Positions 1 to 14,000 of a stretch of DNA of 64,000 nt are shown piece after piece. Position numbers and translations under genes: made by a program. The notes beneath the pieces are model-generated. The model was not told the DNA's origin. It did not search any database and worked only from the letters and a program-made list of their open reading frames with translations. The stretch's first letter is position 1. Each line of letters begins with the position of its first letter. Source of the stretch: Lutjanus erythropterus (taxonomy: Eukaryota; Chordata; Actinopteri; Lutjaniformes; Lutjanidae); contig CM034601.1 in the NCBI GenBank assembly GCA_020091685.1, positions 12,324,472-12,388,471 on the forward strand. The letters are read 5' to 3'.

Positions 1-1240
1 CCAAGCTTATAATGGACTAATAATAATGGCTGCAATCTGTTTGGCCGTGCTGGCGTGACGCTCGTTAGACGGAGCGGTCCGCTTTAATGGAGTGCAGGTG
101 GCTCATGAGGCTGACGATCAAACACAGTGGAGGCGCTGCGGTTAACTTTAATTTCATCTCTCACAGCTTTTAAGTGTTGGCAGAAACGCTACAGTAGCTT
201 TTCCGTTTGGATTCCACCACAACAAGCTGTGTGAAATATGTGCTTTGTTCAGCTGTTTCTTTTTGTGTGTGTGTGTGTGTGTGTGTTGTTTACACTGCTG
301 TTAGTACACGTCGTATTTCACTTGCTGCACAGAGCATTTTTTTTTTTTTTGTGTGTGCTGACCTGAAGTGGAGTGAAAGTCACACTAAACAGACACAGAT
401 CAACACTTTGCTGGTCAAGTTTTGGAGATGCACAACAATTTTCCACTGTTATTCCAAATATGACAATATTCCCAATTTGGAATGAGACCTAATTCAGAAT
501 ATCCATACAAAACGTACTGTTTACATGACCTGGATCAAATGGAGTATTTTCTGAATAAGACGTGGGATTTATGGATATTTTTTGAGTTTGTATGCAGCAC
601 TATTTTCAGGTGTAATGTCGCTTTATACTGTGCAATATTTCACACAGGTAAATTTTTTTTTTTATTTCAATGTGCGATATTCATTAAACAGCTGACTATT
701 TTATATTGTCCCTATTTTTACATTTTCCCTGTTTACAGTGTTCCTATTTTCATTTTTTATATTTATTCTGTTTATTTATTTTTTAAAATTTATTTTACTG
801 ATGCTTCTTTATATCTTATCTTGGACATGATAAACTGTAATATAAGATGTAGGACTCGCACCTTTTGATTTATTTTTTTTAAGTGGCTAAAATAGGTTTT
901 GTCTGACCCTGTCCACAGCAGCATTGTGCAGCTTCAATGCTGGTTCTCCTCTCTGCTTCCCTATATCGGCCGCCGCCTTCCACTGTAGTTAATGCACCGA
1001 CTATAGAAAAGAACCTCATACAACTCCACTTAAAAGAATCCGAGCTATCCCTTTAAGACAGTCAGTGACACCGGTGTGAATCATCCTGTTCATAACTAAC
1101 TGTGGAAATGGGTGAGCTGTGAATCGAGCACAGTCTGAACACGCCCACACAAATGTTTGAGTGGACTCATATGCATCACTCCGACCCATTTAAAAAAAAA
1201 CATTAACTTGATGATAATTCAATTGTAGGTTTCAAGTTAC
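1..1240. other. picalm 3' intron, no coding sequence seen
   Basis: This is intronic sequence beyond exon 15. I see a (GT)n run at 264-286, T-rich sequence to about 900, and a fragment of the 'TTAAAGGGATAGTTC' TIR family at about 898-1056, shown by CCCTGTCCACAGCAG and CTATCCCTTTAAGA. No exon matching the family C-terminus is visible on either strand. Confidence 0.6.
264..286. repeat. (GT)n microsatellite
   Basis: An uninterrupted GT dinucleotide run of about 11 units lies in the 3' intron of picalm. Confidence 0.9.
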
Positions 1241-1382
1241 CATCTGAGGGACGGGCATGGGTGCAGGTGCCATGGGATGGGTGGTGTGAGTCCAGTTGGT
1301 GCTGGTACACATGGTCTTCGACTGCCAGCCACTTCCCCCTGTTGGCTTCTTCTCTACCAGCTGACTCCACTGGAGCTCCGGC
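1241..1382 (-). CDS. picalm: picalm exon 15 (ELQWSQ ... [10 protein letters not shown]), last exon in window
   Basis: The 142-nt exon runs from acceptor catcag|GCCGGA to donor CAGATG|gtaact. It encodes [20 protein letters not shown] then [20 protein letters not shown] and PMPVPQM; the family has NWSQPGEKKLTGGSNWQPK. It ends on a full codon and splices to an exon left of position 1. Confidence 0.88.
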
Positions 1383-1973
1383 CTGATGTGCACACACAGA
1401 GAAAGCATTTACAAATGCACAGATTATGCAAAAAGGAAAGATAAATAATGAATCATGAGAGTGTGAACGGTGATAAAGCTGGATAGACAGCTGAGTCATT
1501 TTTTGCTTGTGGCCTAAGTCAAGATGTCAGGAAAAAAAACCCACTCACTTTTTAGCTGGCGTCCCCCCAAACTGCAGGTCTGAAAGAAGCGAAAAAAAAG
1601 AAACGTAACATCAGCTGAAAGGAAGCAACACCGAGACAGAAAAATAACAGGAAAAAATGAAGCGTTGACTGAATATTTGGAGGGTGATGCTGTATACTCA
1701 CTGCCAACGAGGTTGGCTAATGAAGAGTCCAAATCATTGGGCAGCATTTTCCCAGAGTGCAGTGGGGCTCCAGGGCTGTGAATTTGAGTGGGTGGGGCTG
1801 GCTTTAGCAGGTCACCTGACGTCCAAAGGTTGCCATGGTAACGTGAACGGAGAAAAGAGGGGAAAATGAGTCAAGAGCATGAAGCAACTGGGCATCACTG
1901 TCACAGCGTATCCAGCTCTGAGCAGCGTGTGTGGTCATTTATTTGCACGCTTCGTTGTATGTTTGCATGATTA

Positions 1974-2008
<35 letters not shown>

Positions 2009-5000
2009 TTGTGTATGCAGGCCTACCTCCCCAGGCATTGTTATTGTTGGGCACAGTGTGTGTGGTCTGGATGGGGGTGAAGTTAGGCTGCAGGGTGAAC
2101 AGCTCACTGGTCAGGTTTGGCACACTGCAGGAAGCAAAATGGAGAGGAGGTTTTTTGTTTCTCATTTTATTTTTACGTAACTGGAAAACATAATTTTAAA
2201 AATGTAATTTACAATGACAGCCAGACAAAAGGCCTCTTGTTAAAGAACTGGGGTGAAGTGATAAAATGAAACAACAAACCAAAGGCTGGTAGTTTGAAGA
2301 CAAAACAGAAAACAATAGAAATTGTTATATTAGGTGAGAGCGGGGCAATTGTAACATTTTTTTTTACATTTTCCTACTAAACTTCAAGACTACTTGGAAT
2401 TCACTTGGCATCTTTTGATAAAATAAACATATGTATGTAGCTGCTGCCCTGCATGCTCCACGCCTCTTCACAACGTGAATTAAGGATTTATTTATTTATT
2501 TCAACCAAACCAGAGTTAGTGATTGTTGGAACAGAGAAAAGACAAACCAAGACATCTGCTGAGTTTGTCAAGAGCAGTTAAAAAAAAAAAAAAAAAACTG
2601 GTAAAAATGTATCAGGGGCAAAAACAAGCACAAGCAAACAAGCAAGCGTTGCCTGCCCTGTGCATTCTGCGGTGCGCTCTGTCTCTTCTCTGCCTCCATC
2701 ACAGTTAGTTTTGTGGTTTGTGGCGATTCAGAGACTTGTTTTGTAAAGTTTGCAGCCTGCTGTGCTGTTGCATTGCTCTGTGTGCAGTCATGCAGCTAAT
2801 AAACAAGAGCTGAAATGTGTTTACCAGCTACTCGTTTCACCTTCTGTCATCAGTTAAACACCAGCACACGTTATCTATTTTTAATAAGTGTGCCAACTAA
2901 TATAAAAATATATTTATGATTCCCCTTATTTATAATTCCTCATTGCAGTGACTCCCTATGCATTTTTATAAGGTTCGTTCTGTTTTATCCTGGTGGTGTA
3001 ATGCACACTGACCGACAAAAGAAAAACAATGAATCCTCAACAAGAAGAATCTCAGTAAACTGAAAGGTATCTGCCTAAAGATGGAAATCTTCAGCTATCA
3101 GGGAGCAGCGCTAATTTTTACTAATAAGGACACGACAATAAAATTAATTTTAATGCAAGAAGTCAGTGTTTGGGTGCAACTGAAGCTCTGACAATAAAAT
3201 CATATATCCCCACTGTATCTCAAATTAAAAGCACCCCTCAAGATAGATATCAGGCATCGTCTGTATTCAGAGCAACAGTCTTGTCATAGTCTGTGCCTCT
3301 TCTCCCCCCCCCCCCCTTGTGCTTCTTGTGGTTCCTTGTTTGTTTCTCTCTCTGTGTCTGTGTGTCTCGGCGTGGTTCTCATCAGTCCTGCTGCCAATCA
3401 ACTCCTGCTGCCAATCTGCCAGCTCACCTGAAAGCATCCACTAATCAACCCCAGCAGTACAAATACGCCGGCTCTGCGAGATCGTTCAGTCTACGTTGCG
3501 GTACTAACTATGGCCTACTTGTTGCTTCTTGCTTTTCTTTTTATCTCTTGGGGTTTTTTTTCCCATGTTTCTCTGTGCCTCAGATCCATACCCACCAGTC
3601 ACCCATTTGCCTGCCACTCCAGCCTGCCAACCAGTTTCCAGCCCTGCTCAGCCTGTCTGCCTTGGATCAGCTGAGAGCCCTGGACACCCCGTCTTACTTT
3701 ACTGAAAATAAATCCACTTTAAACTGAACAGCGGCCTGTGTCACGCTTTTGGGTCCAGTTCTCACTATACTACACTAACAAGTCTGTTTCAATCCTACTG
3801 AGCACGTGCAGAATAAGTCTCATCATTCTAATCTGCTTCTGATTGGTAGAACTGAGTGTGTTACAATTGCCCCCAGTCTCCCCTACAGCTCAGAGGAGCC
3901 TCTCTGCAGTACACAGCGGACGTTGCACCGTGTTGCACTGTGTGCGTGTGTTCGACTCACTGGTTGTTGACGGGTACGATGGGTGAGTTGGAGAACAGAT
4001 CTGTGGCTCCTCCGCTGCTGTTGGCACTGCCCACTGACTGGGCGCTGGGTGACGCATTGGGTGTCTGAATGTCGATCACCTTATGACCGTCCTCCTGCAT
4101 GGGAAGCATCAACAGTACACTGTGACTTTTCCACGGTTTAAGCAGCCCTGCAGCACACGTGAATGGTGTTAAACTCCTGCAGAGAAACTGCACACCTGGT
4201 TTCTACACCACAAAGTACATTATAAAGACAGAAAATATTATTTGCTAGTCAAAGCTACCAGAGAAAATGGGTGTCTTACTCTAAATATTTGTGGTTAAAG
4301 GTGAAATCTGTGATATATTTTCTGTTAGAAATCATAAAAAGGCCATGATGTGTCATTAAGGAAACATGCCAAGTTGAAATACTACTATTCCAGCAAATAA
4401 TGTTCTCCCAATCAGCTGATCAATTAATGGACCAATTGTTACAGTTCCACTGCCTTTTTTCATCATGTCAGGGTTAGAGGGTGGGGGTGGAGGGAAGAAA
4501 ACAGGGGAACTAGGGGGCAAATAAGCTGTTTTACCTTCATTTACAATATGTGTTTTTTGTGACTATGATGTTTCTTCCCCTGCCTTAAATAAACAATAAA
4601 TTTTTTCTCAAATTGCGCAGTGTAGTCATAAATATCTCTGCTCTGTGCTCTTTTTATTTGTCCTGGAAGCTTCTTTACTTGAATGAAAAATCCACTGCAG
4701 AGGCCTTCACACAGTGCCTTCATTTTCATTCTCTGTGCACGTCTGTACGCTGTGGGCCAGCAGCCAGAAACTGACTGTGTATTTCACTGTATTGCAGGAT
4801 TAATGCACTTGTCCATTCAACTTCAACAACAGTGCGGAGGACAAAAAGACTTGACGTGCAGTTTTGTTCACGGTTCACGCGAGCTAAAGTGATTCCATTG
4901 TGCTTTTCTCACATGAAAGCAGAAGCAGTTATTTCGTGAGAAGGTGTGTGATCATATTGTGGTTTCATTCAGTGCAGCATTTTGGTGTGTAGTATTAGCT

Positions 5001-5020
5001 GTCTAAACCTATCTATGTAC

Positions 5021-5051
<31 letters not shown>

Positions 5052-8000
5052 ATGTCTCGCCTTGTGTTGCTGCAGTCTGTTGTCTTCTGTCTTGTCGTCC
5101 ATACGGCTGAGAGAGATCCCAGTGCTGGAGAGAGATGACACTGCACTGGACAAGGTGCTGGATCTGAGGGTGACACACACACACACACACACATTTTTGC
5201 AGAGCCTGCAGAATTTACACAGTTGCTATATTGCTTTGTTTTGTTTGTCTCTTTTTACTGAGTTGCACTTTATAGTTTTTTGTAATCTCAAGTTTATTTT
5301 AACAAGAATCTACAGCCAGCAGCTCCGTGAGGCAGTGAGACTCATAGTAAAGAAAAGAATCGAACAAATTGAATTTTTGATTAGATGATATAATAGAGGA
5401 AATGCCAGAGGATAAATAAAGTCATCGGGATTCATCCTCTGGGAATCATTAACATCTGAAATGTCTTATTTAAGGATCCTTATTTGAAAGAACGTGGATT
5501 TGAATTTTAACTTTTCAAGTTTATGAATATGCTTGAATTTGAACATGCTCCTTGAAAAAATATTTAATTTTCAACACAATCTGATATTTCATCCACACAA
5601 ACCAAAACTTTTTTTTATATATTTGAAATGAAACAATCCCATCGTCATCCATAGCTAGATTAGTCTAGATTGATCTATTACTCTGGAAATTAGCAAGCAT
5701 TAAATAATCATTATCGACACACGTGACCAAAGCCAATATGACAATAAACAAAGTGACAATGTACATTGATTGCTGTGGGTATACAGGAATTTGTAATTGC
5801 ATTCATAATAACAATTTTGGTGTTATGATAAAGGCTTCAAGAGTCTGGAAATTTTTGATTTCGGCAACCTGAGAGTGCTTAAATTTCGTAAAAATTTTGT
5901 AAAGATGTTAATGCTTAATCATTAATCGATTAATTGTGTTAAGAATTTAACCAATTAAAATGTATTTATGAATAATCAATAGTCATGGTAATAAGTGCAC
6001 CTTGTTTAATGAATAAGGTAAATTACACTTTGACTGAAAATGACAAAAAATGAGGAAAAATCATCTTTTGTAGAAATGATTATGTAATTGATTGTTAACG
6101 TTTTCAACTATTGTTTCAGGAAAAGTGACGGTGACATTAATAGTTACAAGTGACTGATACTCTATATTTTGTACTTTTACTTAAGTGTATTTCTAACACC
6201 AGTACTTTTATTTGTAATAGAGTAATATTTTAGCGATGTAACAGTGCTTGTACTTGAGTACAGATTTTCAGTACTCTTTCCACAACTGCATTTAGTAACT
6301 AGGGCTGCAAGCAACAATTATTATTTTCCAGAGACTAAAGTGACGTCTTCTTTGTCCAAAACATTAAGACTCTTCGTTTACTGTCATACATGACAAAGAA
6401 AAGCAGCAAATCCTCACATTTAAGAAGCTGCAACCAGCAAATGTTCGAGATTTTTGCATGAAAAATTACTGAAATTATTAATTGATTAACAAAATATTAT
6501 GCAACTAATTTTCTTTCAATCAACTAATCTGTTAATGGAGTGATAATGGCAGTAGGAACAGCAGTGGTAAGTGGCTGCTGCAGCAGATCTGAGTAGCTTC
6601 TCTGTGGTCTGATCGTACCTGCTGGCGGTGGAGAGGTCTTTTAGCTTCCTGCCCTCCAGAGAGGCTAGATGCTGCTCCAGAGCCTCCAGGAGAGAGCTGG
6701 GAGCCTGAGGAGGGGGGTAAATGGGAGGGTGGGGGTGTAGGGGGGTTGATGGGGTAACATTAGACCCACAGCCAAGCGGACAAAACTGGACACACTGCTT
6801 TCTCTCACTCAAACCTCCTCCTCATTTTATGTCACTCGATCACATTCACACACACACACACACACAAAGCAGCAGCAATATTAAGACATCATCCTCAGAT
6901 TGATTATCTACTCTACGACAGCTCTTTGTTCTTTTTTTTTTTTTTTAATGGTTGCTATTTTTTGGCATTTGGTTTCATCAGGTTTGGTTGACCAGCATGC
7001 ACACATCAGCCTTTGAATCATGCAAGCGCGTCCACAGCGGGACTGACAGGTCAGGACAGAGCAGAGCATCGTCGCTGCAGGGCTCCAGAGCAGAAACACA
7101 ACAAACACATCTCTGAACCGTCTAATGAGCCCATGCAGAGGCCAGCAGTGCACAAACGCTCTTGTAAACACACACACTTTACACACGCATACACATCAAA
7201 AATCAAAAATCAAAAATCACAGTCCTAAAATTGAGAGTTAACTCGTGGATTCCACGTTAGGTTAAAAGTCAGATTGACGTTATTATTCATTTGATTTAGT
7301 TTGGAAATCAGGCAGTAACTACACAAAGGAGACAAAATTTTATCCCACTGGAAGCCAGGGAAGTTAACTCCGTGAAATGTAAACGTCCGGTGAAAAACCA
7401 GGTATGCACATCGAGCAGCTGGCCGGCACTCGTTATTGGAAAACAAAAAGGATGGATGGGTTCATTTTGACCACATGTGATACCGCGGTTTTCATCGAGA
7501 GCCTTACATTTCAGCACCAGAGAAACACAATGCAAACACAACAAGCAAAGAAAAGATTTCTCATATACTTATTTTAAGGGGGAAAGAGAGTAAAATGCGA
7601 ATTCTGGATATCCTTCTTCAGAGAAATCTAGAATATGCTAAAAGTTTAAAAGTAAAACAGACACATATCTAGAGCTCAGTATAGGCATGGGTCACTATGT
7701 GGTTGAATAAGGGCACATAAGGTCTTCATAAGCACTACAAACATGGCATTAATTTTAAAAAGTCAGCCCTTTTCAGCTCGGTACCTGATTTGTTTTATCA
7801 CATTGCAATCCAATTATGTGTCCACTGAAAAGGAAAGTTGCATTTGGGGCCTTGAGCATGACATGCAGTACTTATGATGGCATTATGTACACCTATCCAA
7901 GTCATATTTGCAGAAACCTACTTAATAAAAAAAACCATTCGCTGCTCTCCCCACAGCTAATGCAAAGGGACATAATCTTTTTCAGGAAAATGATTTGAAC

Positions 8001-11000
8001 ACTGCTTATATGGGTGAAAAAACCTATTTCAGGAAGCTGTGCTGACTTATTTGTTGGATAAGCCTTTAAATGAAGAGACAAGCCTTGATATTTACACTGT
8101 GAAAATGCCAGAAAGACTGCTGGAAAAAATTCAGACAGATATTAAGCCCCGGTCAAGGACATCTAAAATAGAAATCTGCAAAAAAAGAAAAGAAACAAAA
8201 AGAGGCTACAAACTTTTGTTATTCAGGTTTCAAAATCTTACCTCAGAGTAAAATTGATTTTACAGTGAGTCAGTTAAGGAAAAAAAATGGAAATCCTGCA
8301 CTAAAGCTTAGAAAGGTAACACTTTATAATAACCAGTGATGATTTACTATATGTGATAATTATTATTAATGCAATACTTTGTTATTTTATCATTAGTTTG
8401 TGTATATTAATTAGTAAAATTATAAAAAAAAAAATAATTATTTATTAAATATATTTTATATTGTATCATATCCATTATAAAGTTGCAACCAATGTATAAT
8501 GTATAATACTTTATTAAAGGTTAATTAACTGTGGTGCATCTGTAAACATTATTTGGATGGGCAATATTAAGTTTCAACTCACAGTGATAATACTTTTTAA
8601 ATGGTTAATTATTACTGTGTAGTGCATCTGCAAACATTACTTGGATGGTCATTATAAAGTTGCAACTTATGTTTTTAATTTTTCTAACATTTTTAAATAA
8701 ATGGTTATAAAGCATATACTATATAAATGTTCATAAGTATTATCTAAAGTTTACTTAACTATCAGTTTACTATTTATTAATGATGGTTATTATAAAGTGT
8801 TAGCCACAGAAATTGCGGGGGGGAAAAATGTGCTTCAAGGCTGTTTGCAGGTCTTGATTTATTGTTTCCTCTACATTCTAGACTCTGTTCAGAGAGAAAA
8901 AAGGAGAAAAGGTGGAGTTAAGGAGAGTGAAGAAGAGAGGAGGAGGACGGGGCAGCTGCAGTGTGGGCAGGTCTGTAGGGTGAGTAGGGAACGGGAGCGT
9001 TTAGAATGAAGCATTATGGGATTGACTTGACGGATTTAAATAACTGGTTGACTGACTGGTTGATTGACTGATTGAGATGAGATGTAGACTGACCTGTGTG
9101 AGATCGGGGCTGTCGCCCTGATCTATCCCAACTCGCTGTGTCACAAAAAAGGAGGGGAGGGGTAGGGGGAGGGAGGAGGGAGGCAAAATAAAATATAAAC
9201 CAAATGTAATAATAAAACAAGGAATAAACCCAACAGAGTAAAAAATAAAAAGGGAAGAGGCATGTGAAGGAGGAAGAGGAAGAGGAGGAGGAGGAGGAGG
9301 AGGAGGGAGAAAGAAGAATCAAACCCAAGCATTCATTACTTCATGCAGTGGCTGGAAAGGAAAACAAATAAAAGACAACAGAGGAGGAGGGGAGGAGGGC
9401 GCATGCACACGCATACAAACACCTATATATACACAGTATATGTATACACACACACACACACAGACACACACACAGACACACACACTTATAAGTACATACA
9501 CACACACACACACACACTGAGATCAGGGCACATATTGCAGAAACTTCCTTACATGCAGATCCCATCTTTAATGTTTTATAAAGATGGTAATTAGGGTTAG
9601 GACCTGATTTAGGGGAAAAAAAAACATTACAAATGAATAGTTCCTATTTTCCTAGTTTATATCCTAACTTAAGATGGGAAAGTGCATTACACCAACACAC
9701 CCTAATTTTCACTTGTAGTAGTAGCAAATCTACTAACTAATTCTAACTTTAGAATAACCATTAAGCTGTGCAAATTTTCACTTTCTCACCCATAGCAATG
9801 GCTAACTTGCTAACTAGCTAGTGGTAGCTAACATAAGTGTTCACTAACAGTAGCGTTTACTAACAGTAGCTAACAGTAGTGTTTGCGAAGAGTAGTGTTC
9901 ACTAATGATAGCGTTAGTGCTCCTAACTTTGGAATAACTGTGCTAATTTCTACTTTTCCTCCTGTAGTAATAGTTAACTATTAGCTAGCAAATGGTAATT
10001 GATGGTAGTGTTCACTAGCAGTAGCTAACAAAAGTGTTCTCTAACAGTAGTTAACATTAATGTACACTAACAGTGGTGTTAGCTACCTAATGATAGTGTT
10101 CACTAAGGGCACTGTTAGCTCTCATAACCTTAGAATAACCATTATGCTGTACTATTTTTCACCTTTCCACCTGTAGTAGTTGCTAACTCACTAACTATCT
10201 AACAGTAGTGTTTGCTGAAAGTAGTTAACAGTAGTGTTCACTCACAGTAGTGTTAGCTAACAATGGCAGTGTTAGCTAATAGTAGCTCACAGTAGTGTTT
10301 GCTAACAGTAGCTCACAGTAGTGTTTGCTAACAGGAGTGTTAGCTAACTACCAGTAGTGCTAGCTAAAAGTAGCAAACAGTAGTATTTGCTGACAGTAGC
10401 TAACAGTAGTGTTAGCTAACTTGTTTAATCCATATGTCTGCTCGTTTATTGTTTTTACAGTGTCTGCTGTCTTAGTCCACTCTCTCCGTTTTATTTCCTG
10501 GGTTAGCATTGTTGTAAATTTCCCAAAAAGAATAATCTTTGGGTTTCTCTGCAGATGTTACCAACACCTCTAACTCATCTGTCTTGAAGTTAAGGGCCCG
10601 TTGCTTTTGAATGTTTCAATCTATGTTTCAGTCGAGAAAAAAACAACAGTTACAAAGTTGTTCAGCTTGATGAAATGAAAAATAGTGTCAGTTGCTAGGT
10701 GACAGGCATAAAAGTTGTTAAGCAATGTTGGATTGAGTATTTATGATTCCCTAATTTGAGATAATAGGATGAAGTAAAATAAAATAGATATAAAATAGCT
10801 GGGATATGCGTCTGTAATACTAAACTGGAAAAATCTTTATCTTAGACTATTCTTATTTCTAACTTAAGATAGGAAGTTTCTGTAATGCGGCCCCTGTGAG
10901 TTTGAAATGAATGCTGAGAGCACACTGACTGATTGGACAGGCAGGGCAGAGAGGGCAGACAACAGGTCACGTGACTGCGAGGTAAGAAACATCCAAAAGG

Positions 11001-14000
11001 AAGACACTCAACTAATGTTGACTTTGAACAGAAAGACAAGGGGGAGGACACAGATGACACACAAAACAGACAAACACACATTTTGTTAGACAGGTAAAAT
11101 GAATGGGTCCTTAAAGTCAACGTTAGTCTGTTGTTTTGTTTTGGTTTTTTTTGTTGTTTTTTTTCTTTGGATCGAGCGGCTGCACCCCAAACCTTCTTCC
11201 AAATGGAAACCAAGCAGAGAGAAAGCCTTTGAAGATGGATGCTACGCAGTCTACAGAGGATCAGACTGTTTATATTCACTGTGAAGCCTAGCAAGGACTG
11301 CAACTGTTAATTGGATAACAGCCATTATAAAGAAACATGTTTAGTTTGTTTTAAGAAAAGGGAGGAAACAAAATAAGAGGAGACAGAGATAGTGAGAGAA
11401 AAAAGAGCTTGCTTGGGCATGCAGTGCAGGCATGTGAACAGGCAGCACGCGAGGGGTCCCTCAACTGGAAGCTCTACATGAGTGGCTCTCTGATAGGCTA
11501 AGACTCAGCCATATTTTTGGACTAACCCCCTCCCCAGGTCAGGGCAAGAGAAGGACAGAAACAGGAGAAAATCTAGAGGCGAAAAAAAAAAAAAAAAGAC
11601 TTGGAAGATTAAAGGAGAAGAAAGCCCCTGGAAACGGATCTACGGTCAGGGAAATGTCAACCGTAAATCAGATCCCGAAGGTAGCAGAAGTCTGGAGCAA
11701 ATCTCAACAGGTTAAAGTGGATTCTTTTACTCTGCAGGTTAAATTCAAAATGATTAAAGAACACAGAGATAATGTTTATAGGGAGCAGGGGGCGGGGAGA
11801 GGAGACCGTCGAGATTCGCTCCAGATATTCTCGCCCTCTCTGTGGAGGAGCAGCGGGACGAACAAAACGTTACCTCTGCCACTTTGAGAAACTCAGACAG
11901 TTTGGTCATCCTGTTGAGGAAGGTCTTGTAGATCTCCAGAGCTTCTTTGCACTGGTTCTTCTTCATGTCGAAGTATTTCTCTGTGTATCAGAAGACCGAG
12001 AAGCAGCACGAGATCGCTTTTTTATTCAAAAATGAGGAAAAAGTCCATGTAAATATTTAGTTGATATTTATTTTAGCCAAATTAAATGCTAGATGGTGAT
12101 GTTATAAAGTCTATAAAATAAAAAAAAGTGATCGGAAAGTGATAGTTCGGGTATTTTGAAGTGGGATTGTTGATTCCCTTAAGGCGGTTATGAAGGAAAA
12201 ACATGGGTCCAACCCGGTACTAGCAAGGTGTACCTAATGAAGTGGCTGGTGAGTGTAAGTTGGTAATTGTCATTTTTGTGCTGGTTTAAAGACATGTGTG
12301 AACCAAAAATACATGCTTATACACAAGTTAAATTAGCGTGGGAATTGATAGCAGAATCAAAAGTACAATTTCTTAATGATGTGGGTGGAATTGTACTTTT
12401 AAAACTGGTTGTAAAGTGGAACCGGGTGTCAATCTCCACCCCTAACTAGGATCACTCTGATTTGCCATCTACTGTAGCTAATACACTGACTATGGATAAG
12501 TAGCTCATACAACCCCACTTAAAAAACAGAACTATCCCTTTAAATAATCAATTTGGTGCCGATTTGTCCTGATAAGCCGGCACATCTGGACATAAACTCC
12601 ACATAGAGGCCCAGTTAGTAACTATATATCCACGGTTGAATCAGCTCAGATCAGGTCAGTTAAGTAATGAATCATTTAATGGACTCCTCAGTAAAGAGTC
12701 TGCTGGTCTGTTCTCCGACTCCTCACAGGCTTAATAATTGATGAAAGAAAAGGTGATCTTTATAGTCTTTAATTGGACTTTGAGAGACAGTCCGAGGAAA
12801 AATTGATTTCTCCTTAAAGACGGATTGAGTGGAGTCACAGTCTTGTGATCTCGACACCGGAGGCAGATTACTGCATAAATACAAAATGGACTCAGTAGAG
12901 ATTAACTCTGGATCTGTGTGTGTTGTATTTACCCAGCATGTTGATGACGCCCTCGTTGTAAGCAGCAAACAGCCGTATGGAGTCTTTAAACAGCAACATG
13001 AACGCTGTGTTGATCACTCCGTTGGTCAGCTCGTTGGAGTTGGGCTGAAGAAGAGGAAAGACGAGAAAAGAAAAGAAAGGAAAAGAAGAAAAGGACAGAA
13101 AAAAGACAAGAAATGAAAAGGAAAGAAAAGAAAAGAAACAAAAACAAAAAAGAAACAATAAGAAAAGAAAAGAAACGAGAAGACAAGCAAAAAGAAAAGA
13201 GAGAGGAAAAGAAAAAAAAGAAATGACAAAGAATAGGAAGAAAAGAATAAGAAAAGAAAGAAAGAAGCAAAGAAAAAGAAAAGAAAAACACACATCAGAT
13301 TAAGATATTGCTTTGACTGCTACACTTTTTTAATTTTTTTTTGTTATACCCGTCTGGTATCTTTAAGTCAGATGTTTTACCTGGAAATCCAGCAGTGCAT
13401 CCAGCTGGTTCTGAATTGTAGGCAGAGTCTTAATGAGCTTCTCTGTATTCATGGTGCGCATCACGCCGTCAGCCCTGGTAACAAACACGAAATACACGCA
13501 CACAAACACACATGCAACACACAGGACTAATCAGACCTGTAGACTGAGGTGTGTGTGTGTGTGTGTGTGTGTAAAGAAATCCTTTAGAGTCAACAGATAG
13601 AAGCTGTTAGTGTGGGCAAGAAACACATTTGAGTTTGTGTTAATTACAACAGAGAAAATAACACATTATTCCTTCTACAAATTAAAAGTTAAATTTATGA
13701 ACAAAATACATCCTTGTTCAGTTCAATGCACTCGGGAGTTTTGACACTAGAAGTCTTATTTGGTCTGGTTTGACTAGTGGCTTTTGTTGGCTAAAGTTAA
13801 CTAAGTTGTTAGTTAACAGAGTGAACATTACTCTTTTCTGCTTTTGTTGCAGTTACACTACATTTTAGCAACTCGCATTTTTTAGTATTTACCATTAGCC
13901 CATAATTGACCTTTCCACAGTCCCACCCCCCAAAGACAGGATTACAGTTACCCTGCTAGGCAGGTGGACTCGCCCAGCGTGACAGACAGATGGTTCATTC

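Noticed and set aside
1702-1775. Shorter picalm exon 13 using the AG before CCCTGG
   Set aside because: It breaks the phase with exon 12, whereas the upstream AG at 1816 restores GDLLKP and the frame.
3293-3727. 144-codon plus-strand frame
   Set aside because: It spans a C-homopolymer and an interspersed repeat, lacks recognisable domains and lies in a picalm intron on the opposite strand.
12892-13295. Long Phe/Ser/Leu-rich minus-strand frames
   Set aside because: They read through the GAAAA polypurine tract. Only 12933-13044 is coding, in one frame, as picalm exon 6.
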